From NCBI GenBank assembly GCA_022782265.1, contig JALFOM010000022.1, positions 1 through 64,000 of the forward strand: 64,000 bases of DNA. The letters are read 5' to 3'. The stretch's first letter is position 1. Each line of letters begins with the position of its first letter. The notes under the pieces are model-generated. The model was given only the letters and a program-made list of their open reading frames with translations, did not search any database and was not told where the DNA came from. This stretch comes from Clostridiales bacterium (GTDB lineage Bacteria; Bacillota; Clostridia; Oscillospirales; Oscillospiraceae). A program made the translations under genes and the position numbers. Positions 8,104-15,954 of the stretch are shown piece by piece.

Positions 8104-9648
8104 TCAGTTGTCGATCTTGTCCGTGTCGTACTCCACACAGCCGTTGATCTTACGGAAGATGAAATAGAAGGGGACGCAGACCGCGATGATGATCAGCCCC
8201 TTGAGAGAGGGGATGGGGTCAGAGACAAAGTTGTTCACCAGCAAAATGACAAAGAGGATGATGGTGACGATGATGGTGGGGATGCCGCCCCAGACCTTGT
8301 AGGGACGCTCCATATCCGGGTACTTCTTGCGGAAGACCAGCACGGCGATGATACCCAGGAGGTTGATCAATGCGCTGACGGTGATGAGCCAGTCGGTCAG
8401 CTCCTGAAGGCTCTGGAACAGGACCAGCACGACAGCCAGGGCAGAGGAGGCCAGAATGGCGTTGGCAGGCACGCCATTGTCGTTGACCTTGCCCATGGAC
8501 TTGAAGAAGTAGCCGCCCTTGGACATGGCGTAGTAGGTGCGGGGGAAGACCAGGCAGTCGCCGTTGACGGTGCCGATAATGCCGATGAACATGCCGATGA
8601 GCACGATCCACTTGCCCACGTTGCCCACCATAACGCCGGGGTGGCTGTAGGCCAGGTCTACCTCATCCTGCCGCATCACATAGCAGATGGTCATACACGC
8701 CGGAAAATCCCGGCGGGTCTCGTCGAAGATCTCTTTCGTGCAGCGCTGTCCTTTGTACTTCCCCTCGGCCAGCTCCACCGCGTCATAGCCGCATTGGTAG
8801 CGCTCGCGCCAGCCCTCATCATAGGTGGCGGAGCCCAGGTTGGTGGAAAAGGCGGCGTAGGGGTAGCAGTCGCAGCCGATACGGGGCTCCAACAGGCGGT
8901 AGCTGTCGATCAGACCCAGAAACGCCTCCATCTGGCCAAAGCCTGCCATGCTCCCGATATGGGAAACCTCCATGGGCACCCCCAGGCGCAGGCCCGCGTC
9001 CAGAAACTCCCGCGCCGCGTCGAAAACGAAGCCTGCGTCGTCCCGGATATGGGCTGCCACTAATTTGCCGTGTTTTGCCGCGCCTGCCGCCGTTTCCAGC
9101 AGCTCCTGAATGTCCATGCCCGGCACATAGCGGATGCCGTAGGACACGCCGGCACAGCCCCGCTCCAGACTTTTTTCGATCTCCCGGGCCATTTCCGCTT
9201 TCTGCTCTTTCGTGGCGGCGGCGTAATTGTCTGTGCAGCCCGCCTGATGGCGGAAATATTCGTGCCCGGCCAGCATCGCCACGTTTACCGGAACACCGTC
9301 CCGGTCTGCAAGGTCCAGGTAGTCGGCAGGATGGAATTTGTTCTCCCCGCAGTTTCCCGCCACGGCGGTGGTCACGCCCATGCGCAGCATACAGGGGAAA
9401 ATGGAGTGTTCGCTGTATGCGTCGATGGTCCCGTCAGCCGTCACCGGGTCTTCGTGCATGTGGATGTCAATGAAGCCGGGACAGACGACCCTGCCCTCCG
9501 CGTCAATGACCTGCTCCGCACGGCTTTCCGCTTCTCTTGCCGCCGGGCCGACTGCCGCCACGCGCCCATCCTCGACCAGCAGATCCTGCTGGGAGTTCAC
9601 CTTTGCGGCAGGGTCGATCACATGGCCGTTTTTGATCAGAATCCTCAT
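8104..9648 (-). CDS. Chimera: N-acyl-D-amino-acid deacylase N-terminus joined in frame to an APC permease C-terminus
   Basis: 514 residues in one uninterrupted frame. Residues 1 to about 342 are an amidohydrolase of the D-aminoacylase family: HxH at His63/His65 (IDIHMHED), Cys100 in GNCG, His200 in AAHIRDD, His230 in EVSHIGSMAGFG. The family continues HPxVMVGSDG, where the Asp is catalytic; here the sequence runs HPGVMVGNVGKWIVL and becomes a membrane protein. Residues 343-514 are five transmembrane segments matching the last five of a 12-segment APC amino-acid permease (PRTYYAMSKGGYFFKSMGKVN, then KKYPDMERPYKVWGG). The deacylase lacks about its last third and its Asp; the permease lacks about seven segments. 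A tandem TTGCCCAC (8612-8619, 8621-8628) marks the junction, suggesting a deletion by microhomology. The start at 9648 has GGAGAGGG upstream. It is probably non-functional for both original activities. Confidence 0.85.
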   Translation of the reverse strand: MRILIKNGHVIDPAAKVNSQQDLLVEDGRVAAVGPAAREAESRAEQVIDAEGRVVCPGFIDIHMHEDPVTADGTIDAYSEHSIFPCMLRMGVTTAVAGNCGENKFHPADYLDLADRDGVPVNVAMLAGHEYFRHQAGCTDNYAAATKEQKAEMAREIEKSLERGCAGVSYGIRYVPGMDIQELLETAAGAAKHGKLVAAHIRDDAGFVFDAAREFLDAGLRLGVPMEVSHIGSMAGFGQMEAFLGLIDSYRLLEPRIGCDCYPYAAFSTNLGSATYDEGWRERYQCGYDAVELAEGKYKGQRCTKEIFDETRRDFPACMTICYVMRQDEVDLAYSHPGVMVGNVGKWIVLIGMFIGIIGTVNGDCLVFPRTYYAMSKGGYFFKSMGKVNDNGVPANAILASSALAVVLVLFQSLQELTDWLITVSALINLLGIIAVLVFRKKYPDMERPYKVWGGIPTIIVTIILFVILLVNNFVSDPIPSLKGLIIIAVCVPFYFIFRKINGCVEYDTDKIDN

Positions 9649-9675
9649 TGTGTTTAACCCTCTCCATAAACAAAA

Positions 9676-9700
9676 AGAACCGCTTTTTTTGAAGCGGTCC
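9676..9700 (-). terminator. Intrinsic terminator of the lysine riboswitch
   Basis: Minus strand: ACCGC / GCGGT stem around a TTCAAAAAAA loop, followed by TCTTTTTG, 28 bp before the deacylase start codon. An adjacent hairpin at 9704-9729 (ACCGGGAG / CTCCCGGGT on the RNA) lies between aptamer and terminator and could be part of the switching structure. Confidence 0.75.
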
Positions 9701-9734
9701 TGTACCCGGGAGCATCTCTTACTCCCGGTATATT

Positions 9735-9897
9735 CAGTAGCGCTCCACAAAATGTGACAGTCCTGCAGATATTCTCCGCAGACCCAGCATGGAAAGCACA
9801 GGCATGCTTTCAACACTTCGGCGATGGCCCCTTTCGCTTATTTCGGCTGCCTGACCTGAACAATAAGCTACTGATGGACACCGCGCCTCTACCTCGT
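9735..9897 (-). promoter_or_regulatory. Lysine riboswitch (L box) aptamer
   Basis: Read on the minus strand, the leader carries the conserved blocks of the lysine riboswitch in order: GAGGTAGAGGCGCGG, AGTAGC, GCGAAAGGGGCCATCGCC followed by GAAGTG, GCTGGGTCTGC, GGACTGTCAC and TGTGGAGCGCTAC. The GTAG at the 5' end pairs with CTAC at the 3' end to close P1. A terminator follows at 9676-9700, so lysine binding should switch transcription off. The controlled unit is the deacylase::permease chimera and probably the downstream beta-lactamase-fold gene. This indicates that the ancestral operon served lysine uptake or lysine release. Confidence 0.9.
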
Positions 9898-9913
9898 GTG
9901 TGAAATTGGGCAT

Positions 9914-9942
9914 ATATTAGCACGCTAAATCATGCTTGCCAA
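9914..9942 (-). promoter_or_regulatory. Promoter of the lysine-riboswitch operon
   Basis: Minus strand TTGGCA (9942-9937), 17-bp spacer, TAATAT (9919-9914). Transcription would start near 9907, about 10 nt before the aptamer. Bases 9943-10006 show only AT/GC-mixed inverted repeats. Confidence 0.6.
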
Positions 9943-10006
9943 TCATAAATTTTTTGTTTCCGGGAAAAATTCGGGAATTTTCGCGGAAAATCCCGCAAAA
10001 AGGCAG

Positions 10007-10044
10007 AAAAACCGCAGGGCGAAAGGATACACCCCACGGTTTTT
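10007..10044 (-). terminator. Terminator of the PHP-lipoprotein operon
   Basis: Stem AAAAACCG (10007-10014) / CGGTTTTT (10037-10044), 5 bp past the lipoprotein stop on the minus strand. The loop is long (22 nt) but partly self-complementary. Confidence 0.6.
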
Positions 10045-10049
10045 CGCCA

Positions 10050-11159
10050 TTATTGGGATAAATTCAGGCACCACACATGGTCTGTGCGGTATTTGCCGTC
10101 GCTGTAGGCCATGGCGCCGGATTCAAACAGGACAAGCACGCTGCCGTCCCGACCTGTGCACAGGGCCTCCGTCATGGGCATGGCGGTGATGGCCTCCCGC
10201 AGAACGCTGCTGTCCAGAATGTAGGCCGGGACCTCGCGGTTCCCCACCGGGACAGAGCCATCCGCCCGGTTCAGATCCAGATCATAGCGCAGCAGCGTGG
10301 AGTTGTTCTTGCGGCCGTAGGACTGGCTCAGCAGTACCGTGCCGTCATCGCAGAAGACCATGCCCTGAATACGGTCCGGGGCCACCAGCACATAGTCCGG
10401 GGCAGGGGCCGTGCCGGTATCGCCGCCCAGGGTGCCGCCGCGCAGATCATAGCCCAGAATATAGCAGCCGTATTCGCCGTCTGCCGTCTCCGTTGTGAAG
10501 TTCATGCCGGCGGACAGGCCGTAGTCTGCGGAGGGGTGATAGAAATTGCCCACCCAGAGGATGTCCTGAGAGTAATTCAGGAAGGAAGGAGAAACCGGCA
10601 GGGACACGGCTTTTTCCACAGTGATGTCGTGGCTGCCCTCTGCGGGAAGGCTTTCAAGAGGAATAACGGCTATGCTGTAGCTGCCGTCGTTATCCAGCTT
10701 CGCAGAGACGTAAAGATTGTCTCCCGCCGCGGCAAGCCCGCCCACATGGCTGGTAAAGGGGCTGCCGTCAGCATTATAAAGCCGGTACTCTGCCACGAGG
10801 GTTCCGCTCGACCCGTCAAGAGCCATAATCACAGAGGGGACGGCGTCTGTTTTGTAGTAGGCGGAGAGATAGACCAGACCGGAGCTTTCGCACCGGCTCA
10901 TGCCCTGGGGGATGGCGGCCTCATTCAGACCGGGGATCAGGTAGCTTTTTTCCGCCCGGGAGAGGAAATCCGCAAACTCATCTCTGCCCAGATATTTTTC
11001 GGAGGAGACGGAGGGCGTCTGGTTGAGGCGAAGGCCGTTTCCGTCACCATTTTCGGCCGGCTGGGTCTCCCCGGCGGGCTGCGCCGCCGTGCCGCCGCAG
11101 CCGCACAGCAGACAGAGGCACAGGAACATGACGCAGATGCGCAGCATTTGTTTTTTCAT
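10050..11159 (-). CDS. Secreted lipoprotein of unknown function
   Basis: 369 residues. A lipoprotein signal MKKQMLRICVMFLCLCLLCGC with lipobox LCG-Cys21 is followed by a low-complexity Q/P/E linker. The rest is a soluble extracytoplasmic domain with repeated beta-strand patterns (GLVYLSAYYK, SVIMALDGSSG, GGLAAAGDNLYVSAKL, RIQGMVFCDDGTVLLSQSYG), resembling a beta-propeller of the contact-site or LVIVD type; no catalytic motif is recognised. The start at 11159 is chosen because AAGGAGAG lies seven bases upstream; the frame is open further. It begins 4 bp after the PHP gene, so the two are one operon. Confidence 0.75.
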   Translation of the reverse strand: MKKQMLRICVMFLCLCLLCGCGGTAAQPAGETQPAENGDGNGLRLNQTPSVSSEKYLGRDEFADFLSRAEKSYLIPGLNEAAIPQGMSRCESSGLVYLSAYYKTDAVPSVIMALDGSSGTLVAEYRLYNADGSPFTSHVGGLAAAGDNLYVSAKLDNDGSYSIAVIPLESLPAEGSHDITVEKAVSLPVSPSFLNYSQDILWVGNFYHPSADYGLSAGMNFTTETADGEYGCYILGYDLRGGTLGGDTGTAPAPDYVLVAPDRIQGMVFCDDGTVLLSQSYGRKNNSTLLRYDLDLNRADGSVPVGNREVPAYILDSSVLREAITAMPMTEALCTGRDGSVLVLFESGAMAYSDGKYRTDHVWCLNLSQ

Positions 11160-11163
11160 GTTT

Positions 11164-12207
11164 TTACTCTCCTTCCCCGGCACGGCAAACATTCGTCTCT
11201 CCCAGGGGATAAGCGCGGGTGTGCGCCTCTGTGCCGTCGGGACCAAACACGGAAAAATATACATAGGGGGCGCCGTCGGGGATGTTGAACTCCGCCTGAT
11301 CCACGGTTTCGCCGGGACGGGCACAGACGTTCTGCGTGCGCTTGGGGCTCATATGCATGATGATACGCCGGGCATCCGAGCAGCGCAGGGTCACATGCTT
11401 GTCCTCAAAGCGCAGTTCCCGGATCTCCGGCCCGGTGCTGGCGTAAAAGTCACCCCTATCCAGGGCCCGGATGATGGCCGGGTAGCTCAGCTCCGGCGCG
11501 ATAATCATGGTCCAGGCGCCGAAGGAGTCGCAGAGGGGGTCGCCGAAGGGGCGCTTGTTGTGGTTGTCGTCCGCGCCGTGGACATAGGGGAATTTGCCGT
11601 GGCGCAGAAGCCGGTCATACAGACCCAGATTGTTTTCGTGGCCGTTGATCACCATGGAGCCGGTGTTGAAAATCTCCAGGCTGAAAAAGCCGTCGTAGTG
11701 CAAAATCTCCTCCGGCTCCTCCATGGACCAGTTGGGGTGGTTGTAGGTGACCAGGTAGCCGGCTTTGTTTGCCTCCTGGATAAAGCGCCGGATATAATCC
11801 CGGTCATAGCGGCGGGGCCCGATCTTGCCGGCCTGCTCTCTGGATTCAGCCAGCCCATGGGGCATATACTTGCAGAAATTGGGGTCATAGGCCACAAAGC
11901 AGGTGTTGTGGGGCTCCCTGGCCAGCAGATTGAGATGGATCTCCGGCCCGTAGATATCCAGCTGGCAGTTGGATGAGGGGCGGATATAGGCCTCATACCC
12001 GGTGAGCATCAGAAAATCGGGGGTGCCGAGATCGGTATGGTCATAGGGGGCCTCGTGGTCGGTGATGGCCAGGATCGAATAGCCCCGGGCCTTATAGGCC
12101 TTTACCATGTCTTCCGGCGTAAGCCTGCCGTCGGACAGGTTGGAATGGCTGTGAAGATTCGCCTTGAACTGGGGCAGGTCAGGAGAAATGGGAGATTTAC
12201 AGTACAT
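11164..12207 (-). CDS. PHP-domain metal-dependent phosphoesterase
   Basis: 347 residues. The PHP signature is complete at the N terminus: NLHSHSNLSDGRLTPEDM (HxH plus D) and AITDHEAPYDH; further metal ligands are plausible in TYNHPNW and YVHGADDNH. The C-terminal 80 residues form a beta-rich domain after ALDRGDFYASTGPEI, a layout seen in many stand-alone PHP enzymes that hydrolyse nucleoside or sugar phosphates. Substrate unknown. It is divergent from the tandem DeoR genes and co-transcribed with the lipoprotein. The lack of a signal peptide suggests a cytoplasmic location, unlike its partner. Confidence 0.85.
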   Translation of the reverse strand: MYCKSPISPDLPQFKANLHSHSNLSDGRLTPEDMVKAYKARGYSILAITDHEAPYDHTDLGTPDFLMLTGYEAYIRPSSNCQLDIYGPEIHLNLLAREPHNTCFVAYDPNFCKYMPHGLAESREQAGKIGPRRYDRDYIRRFIQEANKAGYLVTYNHPNWSMEEPEEILHYDGFFSLEIFNTGSMVINGHENNLGLYDRLLRHGKFPYVHGADDNHNKRPFGDPLCDSFGAWTMIIAPELSYPAIIRALDRGDFYASTGPEIRELRFEDKHVTLRCSDARRIIMHMSPKRTQNVCARPGETVDQAEFNIPDGAPYVYFSVFGPDGTEAHTRAYPLGETNVCRAGEGE

Positions 12208-12239
12208 AGATCAGGTTCCTTTCCTAACAACGGGGTCGG

Positions 12240-12269
12240 TTGACAAAAATCGGTTGTTGTTGCTATAAT
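12240..12269 (+). promoter_or_regulatory. Promoter of the tandem DeoR genes
   Basis: TTGACA, 18-bp spacer, TATAAT. The spacer and flanks contain AACAAC and GGTTGTTGTTG, a loose inverted repeat around the -35 that could be an autoregulatory operator shared with the divergent PHP gene. Confidence 0.7.
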
Positions 12270-12300
12270 AAAATTTAATCATTTCCGGGGAGGGATGAAT

Positions 12301-13044
12301 GTGCGTGAGCTTCGGTTGCTGGACATATTGGGGACAGTACGAGAAAAAGGCTACATGACAACACAGGAGCTGGCGGAGAAATTCGGCGTCAGCGTATCCA
12401 CCGTGCGGCGCGACCTGTCCGAACTGAATCGCCGGGGCATGGTTTCGGTCAGCAAAAACGGCGTTGTCCCCATATCGGAGACCATTGTGGACACCCCGGT
12501 CAGCTTCCGTTCTACGGTGAATACCCAGGCCAAGGCGCTCATCGCCCAAAACGCCCTGCAGCTGGTGAGCAGTGGAAGCATGATCTTTCTGGATTCATCA
12601 TCCACTGTGCTGCAGATGGTGAGCGGGCTGCGGAGCATGAGAAATATTGTTGTTGTTACCAACAGCCTGCCCGTGGCCACCCGCTTTCAGGGAAGCTCCG
12701 TGCCGGTCCACCTGATCGGCGGGGAGATGTCAGCCCTGTCCAAGGGCTTTTTCGGCCCGGCGGCGGAGGAGACCCTGCGCAGATTCAATTTTGACCTGGC
12801 CTTTTTCTCCCCTGTTGCGGTGACGCCCTTGGGCTTCGCTGCGGAAACCACGGCGAACGCGGCCTCCCTCCGCAGGGCCGCCATGGAACAGACCCAAAAC
12901 GCGGTGCTCCTGTTCGACCGCAGCAAGATCGGCCTGACGCGGCCCTACAACATCGCCCATCTGGACGCGTTCCGCTATCTGATCACTGACGATGAAAAGC
13001 ACCCGCTTGCCTCCAGAGCCGATGTAAGGCGGGTCCAGGCATAA
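12301..13044 (+). CDS. DeoR-family transcriptional regulator (first of a tandem pair)
   Basis: 247 residues. The N-terminal DeoR helix-turn-helix reads MTTQELAEKFGVSVSTVRRDL; the C-terminal sensor domain (about 75-230) is the DeoR sugar-phosphate-binding fold with FLDSSSTVLQM and VVTNS. DeoR proteins usually repress sugar or glycerol-phosphate operons and release DNA on binding a phosphorylated ligand. An ATG at 12295 touches the GGGGAGGG ribosome-binding site with no spacing, so the GTG six bases further on is the better start. The motif GGxxxxxxxxxGPxA of the sensor is retained (GGEMSALSKGFFGPAA). The target may be the nearby UgpB-like operon. Confidence 0.85.
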   Translation: MRELRLLDILGTVREKGYMTTQELAEKFGVSVSTVRRDLSELNRRGMVSVSKNGVVPISETIVDTPVSFRSTVNTQAKALIAQNALQLVSSGSMIFLDSSSTVLQMVSGLRSMRNIVVVTNSLPVATRFQGSSVPVHLIGGEMSALSKGFFGPAAEETLRRFNFDLAFFSPVAVTPLGFAAETTANAASLRRAAMEQTQNAVLLFDRSKIGLTRPYNIAHLDAFRYLITDDEKHPLASRADVRRVQA

Positions 13045-13067
13045 ATTCAGCGGGAAAGGGAAAAGCG

Positions 13068-13802
13068 ATGTCGGAAGAACGCCTTCAAAAAATTTTGCGG
13101 CTGATCGAGAGCAACCGCACCATATCCGCAAAGGAGCTGGAGGCCCAGCTTTATGTCAGCTCGGCCACCGTGCGCAGGGATCTGACCGAGCTGTCCCGCC
13201 GGGGGCTGATTGTCAGAAGCCACGGCAAGGCAATGGCAGTGACCCGGATGGCCCACGCCGTGACCCACGGCGGCCCGACTACCCCCGATGACCCCATCGG
13301 CGCTGCCGCTGCCGCGCTGGTCAAGCCCCACAGCATCATTTTTGTTGCTGCGGGCCGCTTCAGCCCGTCACTGGCAAAGGCGGTGAGCCGGGTTTCGGAT
13401 CTGACTGTGGTGACAGACAGCATGACCGTGGCGGACGCACTGTGCGGGCACGCCGCCCGTGTGTACTGCACCGGCGGCAATCAGCAGGCGGGGAGCGACG
13501 CCCTGTCCGGCGCTCAGGCGGCGGAGCTGGCGGGTCAATTTTACTACCACATGGCCTTTTTCAGCGGCGATTCCCTGACGGAAAGCGGGGATATCACGTT
13601 CTACAATTATGACCGCATATCTGTTCTCCGTTCGGTGGCCAGACACGCAGAGAAAAAAGTGCTGCTGTTTTCCCGGGAGCAGATGAACGCCGAGCCTGGC
13701 AGCGGACTGCTGCGTTTGATGGACATGGATTACATCGTCACGGATATCCCCAGCTATTTCAGCTCCGGCTATCACGGGGCGGTGATCAGCACAGGAGAAT
13801 GA
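13068..13802 (+). CDS. DeoR-family transcriptional regulator (second of a tandem pair)
   Basis: 244 residues, paralogous to the preceding gene: helix-turn-helix ISAKELEAQLYVSSATVRRDL, then a DeoR sensor domain. The sensor has drifted: the usual DSSST phosphate-binding loop is replaced by VAAGRFSPSL, and GGNQQAGSDALSG replaces the canonical effector strand. It may bind a different ligand or none. It follows the first DeoR gene by 23 bp and ends at a terminator shared with the convergent ABC operon. Confidence 0.82.
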   Translation: MSEERLQKILRLIESNRTISAKELEAQLYVSSATVRRDLTELSRRGLIVRSHGKAMAVTRMAHAVTHGGPTTPDDPIGAAAAALVKPHSIIFVAAGRFSPSLAKAVSRVSDLTVVTDSMTVADALCGHAARVYCTGGNQQAGSDALSGAQAAELAGQFYYHMAFFSGDSLTESGDITFYNYDRISVLRSVARHAEKKVLLFSREQMNAEPGSGLLRLMDMDYIVTDIPSYFSSGYHGAVISTGE

Positions 13803-13809
13803 ACAAGCA

Positions 13810-13838
13810 AAGGCGCACCGCTTATGGCAGTGCGCCTT
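13810..13838. terminator. Bidirectional terminator
   Basis: AAGGCGCAC (13810-13818) / GTGCGCCTT (13830-13838), followed by CATTTTG on the plus strand and TTGCTTG on the minus strand, between the second DeoR gene and the convergent permease. Confidence 0.8.
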
Positions 13839-13857
13839 CATTTTGCCATTTGCCGGT

Positions 13858-14715
13858 TTACTTCATCGCCGCCTTGGAATATCCGGTCATCATATATTTC
13901 TGGAAGATCATAAACAGGATAATCAGCGGAAGCACAGCCAGAACGGCGCCGGCCATGATCTCATGGTAGTTGGACACCGCCTGTCCGGCGAAGGTGTTTT
14001 TCAGCTGTGCAAGGCCCACGGTAAGGACCCGGCGCACCTCGTTTTTGGCAATGATCTTAGGCCAGAAGTAGGCGTTCCAGCCGTTGGAGAAGGTCACCAG
14101 GGTGACGGTGAAGATGGTGGCTTTGCTCATGGGGACAAGGACGTTCCAGATAATGCCGAAGCGCCCCAGCCCGTCGATCCGCCCGGCGTCGATATAGCTC
14201 TGGTCGATGGCCATAAAAGAGTTTCGCATCATAAAGATGTAGTAGGCGGAAACAGCTTCCGGCAGGATCAGGCCCAGGAAGGTATCGGCCAGACCCCAGT
14301 TGGCGCACATGATGTAGATGGGGATAAAGGTCACCTGCAGGGGGATCATCAGCGCGCCCAGCACCAGGTAGAACATCACGTTGCGGCCCTTGAAGTTGCC
14401 GCAGGCGAAGCCGTAGGCGGCCAGAGTGCCGGTGCCCACCTGAAGGACCAGAATGCCGGCGGTCATAACGATGGTGTTCCAGTAGTACTTCAGGAAGTTG
14501 GCGCGGGTCAGAACGTTAAGATAGTTCTCCGGGTGGAAGCTGTGCGGGAACAGCGTGGGGATGACCCGCTGTACTTCCTCCGCAGACTTGACGGAGGTGG
14601 CCAGCATCCAGTACAGAGGGAAGAGCATGACGATGGTGATGATCACAGCCACAACCGTCTGGATATGATATCCGGCGCTGTGGTGCTTTTTCCGAATGGC
14701 AGTTTCAGGATTCAT
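13858..14715 (-). CDS. CUT1 ABC transporter permease (MalG/UgpE type)
   Basis: 285 residues, six predicted transmembrane segments, with the EAA loop YIDAGRIDGLGRFGIIWNVLVP that contacts the ATPase. Normal length for UgpE/MalG. It is 16 bp downstream of the partner permease and ends the operon. No ATP-binding subunit is encoded nearby; such CUT1 systems commonly use a shared MsmX-type ATPase encoded elsewhere. Substrate is inferred with the binding protein. Confidence 0.9.
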   Translation of the reverse strand: MNPETAIRKKHHSAGYHIQTVVAVIITIVMLFPLYWMLATSVKSAEEVQRVIPTLFPHSFHPENYLNVLTRANFLKYYWNTIVMTAGILVLQVGTGTLAAYGFACGNFKGRNVMFYLVLGALMIPLQVTFIPIYIMCANWGLADTFLGLILPEAVSAYYIFMMRNSFMAIDQSYIDAGRIDGLGRFGIIWNVLVPMSKATIFTVTLVTFSNGWNAYFWPKIIAKNEVRRVLTVGLAQLKNTFAGQAVSNYHEIMAGAVLAVLPLIILFMIFQKYMMTGYSKAAMK

Positions 14716-14731
14716 TTTTCTTCCCCCTCCC

Positions 14732-15685
14732 TTATGCGTCGTAGTTGACCGAGTTGTTGGAGTACTTCATGGTCGCCACGGTGATGCACAGCAGGATCAC
14801 AAAGAACATGACGGCGGAAGTGGCGGCACGGTCCATGCGGAAGTCCACCATGGCGTAGCGGTAAATCAGGTAGACAAACACTTCGGTGGAACGGGCGGGG
14901 CCGCCGGAAGTCAGAATATCCACAGACTGGAACACCTTCATGGAGCTGAGGAAGGTGGTGACCAGCAGGAACAGTGTGGTGGGAGAGAGCAGGGGCAGGG
15001 TGATCTTGAAGAACTGCTGCCTGCCGTTTGCGCCGTCCAGAGAGGCCGCCTCATAGTACTGGGGCGAAATGCCCATCATGGCCGACAGGTAGATCATCAT
15101 GCCATAGCCCAGAACACGCCAGCAGGTGGTCATCAGGACAGAGAGCAGAGCGGTGGACTCCTGGTTCAGCCAGTCCACGGGCTGCAGGCCGATGAGCTTG
15201 AGCATGTAGTTGAGCACACCGTAGTCGGTGTTCAGGATCCAGAGGAAGACCACAGCACAGGAGGACATGGCCACATATTTGGGCACAAACAGGATTGCTC
15301 TCATTGCGCTGAAGGAGCGGGTCATGCGCTTGAAGATCAGGGCAAAGATCATGCCGCCCACCATGGTGGCGAAGATCTCACCCAGGGAGTACAGGAAGGT
15401 CACCTTCAGGGAGTTCCAGAGGTACTTGGCGCCGGAGCCGGCAAAGAGCCACTTCCAGTTTTTCAGCCCGACAAAGTTCCATTCGGGCTTGAGCAGGTTC
15501 CAGTCGGTCAAGCTGATCTGGACCAGCTTGGCCACAGGGTAATAGGTAAAGACTGCGAGCAGAACCAGAGCCGGCACCACAAAGAGAAAGTCAACGAACT
15601 TGGCTTTCTGTCTCTGGGTAAGCCTGGGCTTTTTCTGCCCCGCCGGAGCCTGGGCCACGGCGGTTGTTGCGGTGACGTCGGTCAT
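14732..15685 (-). CDS. CUT1 ABC transporter permease (MalF/UgpA type)
   Basis: 317 residues with six transmembrane segments after an Ala/Lys-rich cytoplasmic N terminus, and the EAA loop YYEAASLDGANGRQQFFKITLP. The frame is open for 38 codons upstream, but the ATG at 15685 (MTDVTATTAV) with AAAGGA ahead gives the family length. It forms the inner-membrane channel together with the following MalG-type subunit. A 269-bp intergenic region with three hairpins separates it from the binding-protein gene. Confidence 0.9.
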   Translation of the reverse strand: MTDVTATTAVAQAPAGQKKPRLTQRQKAKFVDFLFVVPALVLLAVFTYYPVAKLVQISLTDWNLLKPEWNFVGLKNWKWLFAGSGAKYLWNSLKVTFLYSLGEIFATMVGGMIFALIFKRMTRSFSAMRAILFVPKYVAMSSCAVVFLWILNTDYGVLNYMLKLIGLQPVDWLNQESTALLSVLMTTCWRVLGYGMMIYLSAMMGISPQYYEAASLDGANGRQQFFKITLPLLSPTTLFLLVTTFLSSMKVFQSVDILTSGGPARSTEVFVYLIYRYAMVDFRMDRAATSAVMFFVILLCITVATMKYSNNSVNYDA

Positions 15686-15805
15686 AACAGTAAATCCTTT
15701 CTCTCCGATACGGCAGACTGTAGACAAAGCTATCGACAGTGTATAGAAATGCATGGGGAGAGTGCAGAGAGGGGACGGGAGTCCCCTTTCTGCGTTCAAT
15801 CCATG

Positions 15806-15904
15806 CTTATTCAGGAGTATTTTTGAATACTCCTGAATAAGTTTTCAAGGCGTCGAACTTTGTCGACGCCTTGCCTCAAGCCTTGCCGGGAGCAAGGCTT
15901 GAGG
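15806..15904 (-). promoter_or_regulatory. Three consecutive hairpins between binding-protein and permease genes
   Basis: Read in the operon direction: CCTCAAGCCTTG / CAAGGCTTGAGG (15904-15874), AAGGCGTCGA / TCGACGCCTT (15872-15847) and CTTATTCAGGAGTATT / AATACTCCTGAATAAG (15841-15806), all perfect stems of 12, 10 and 16 bp. None has a good T tract in the operon direction, so they are more likely to protect the upstream mRNA 3' end or limit read-through than to act as simple terminators. A fourth small stem GGGGAC/GTCCCC follows at about 15773-15788. Confidence 0.7.
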
Positions 15905-15954
15905 TTTTTGTTGGTCTTTATTCGGAGATTGTTCTCTCGTCTCCCCCGAAGGAA

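Noticed and set aside
9704-9729. T-box or other tRNA-sensing leader before the deacylase gene
   Set aside because: No T-box sequence or specifier loop; the conserved blocks are those of the lysine riboswitch.
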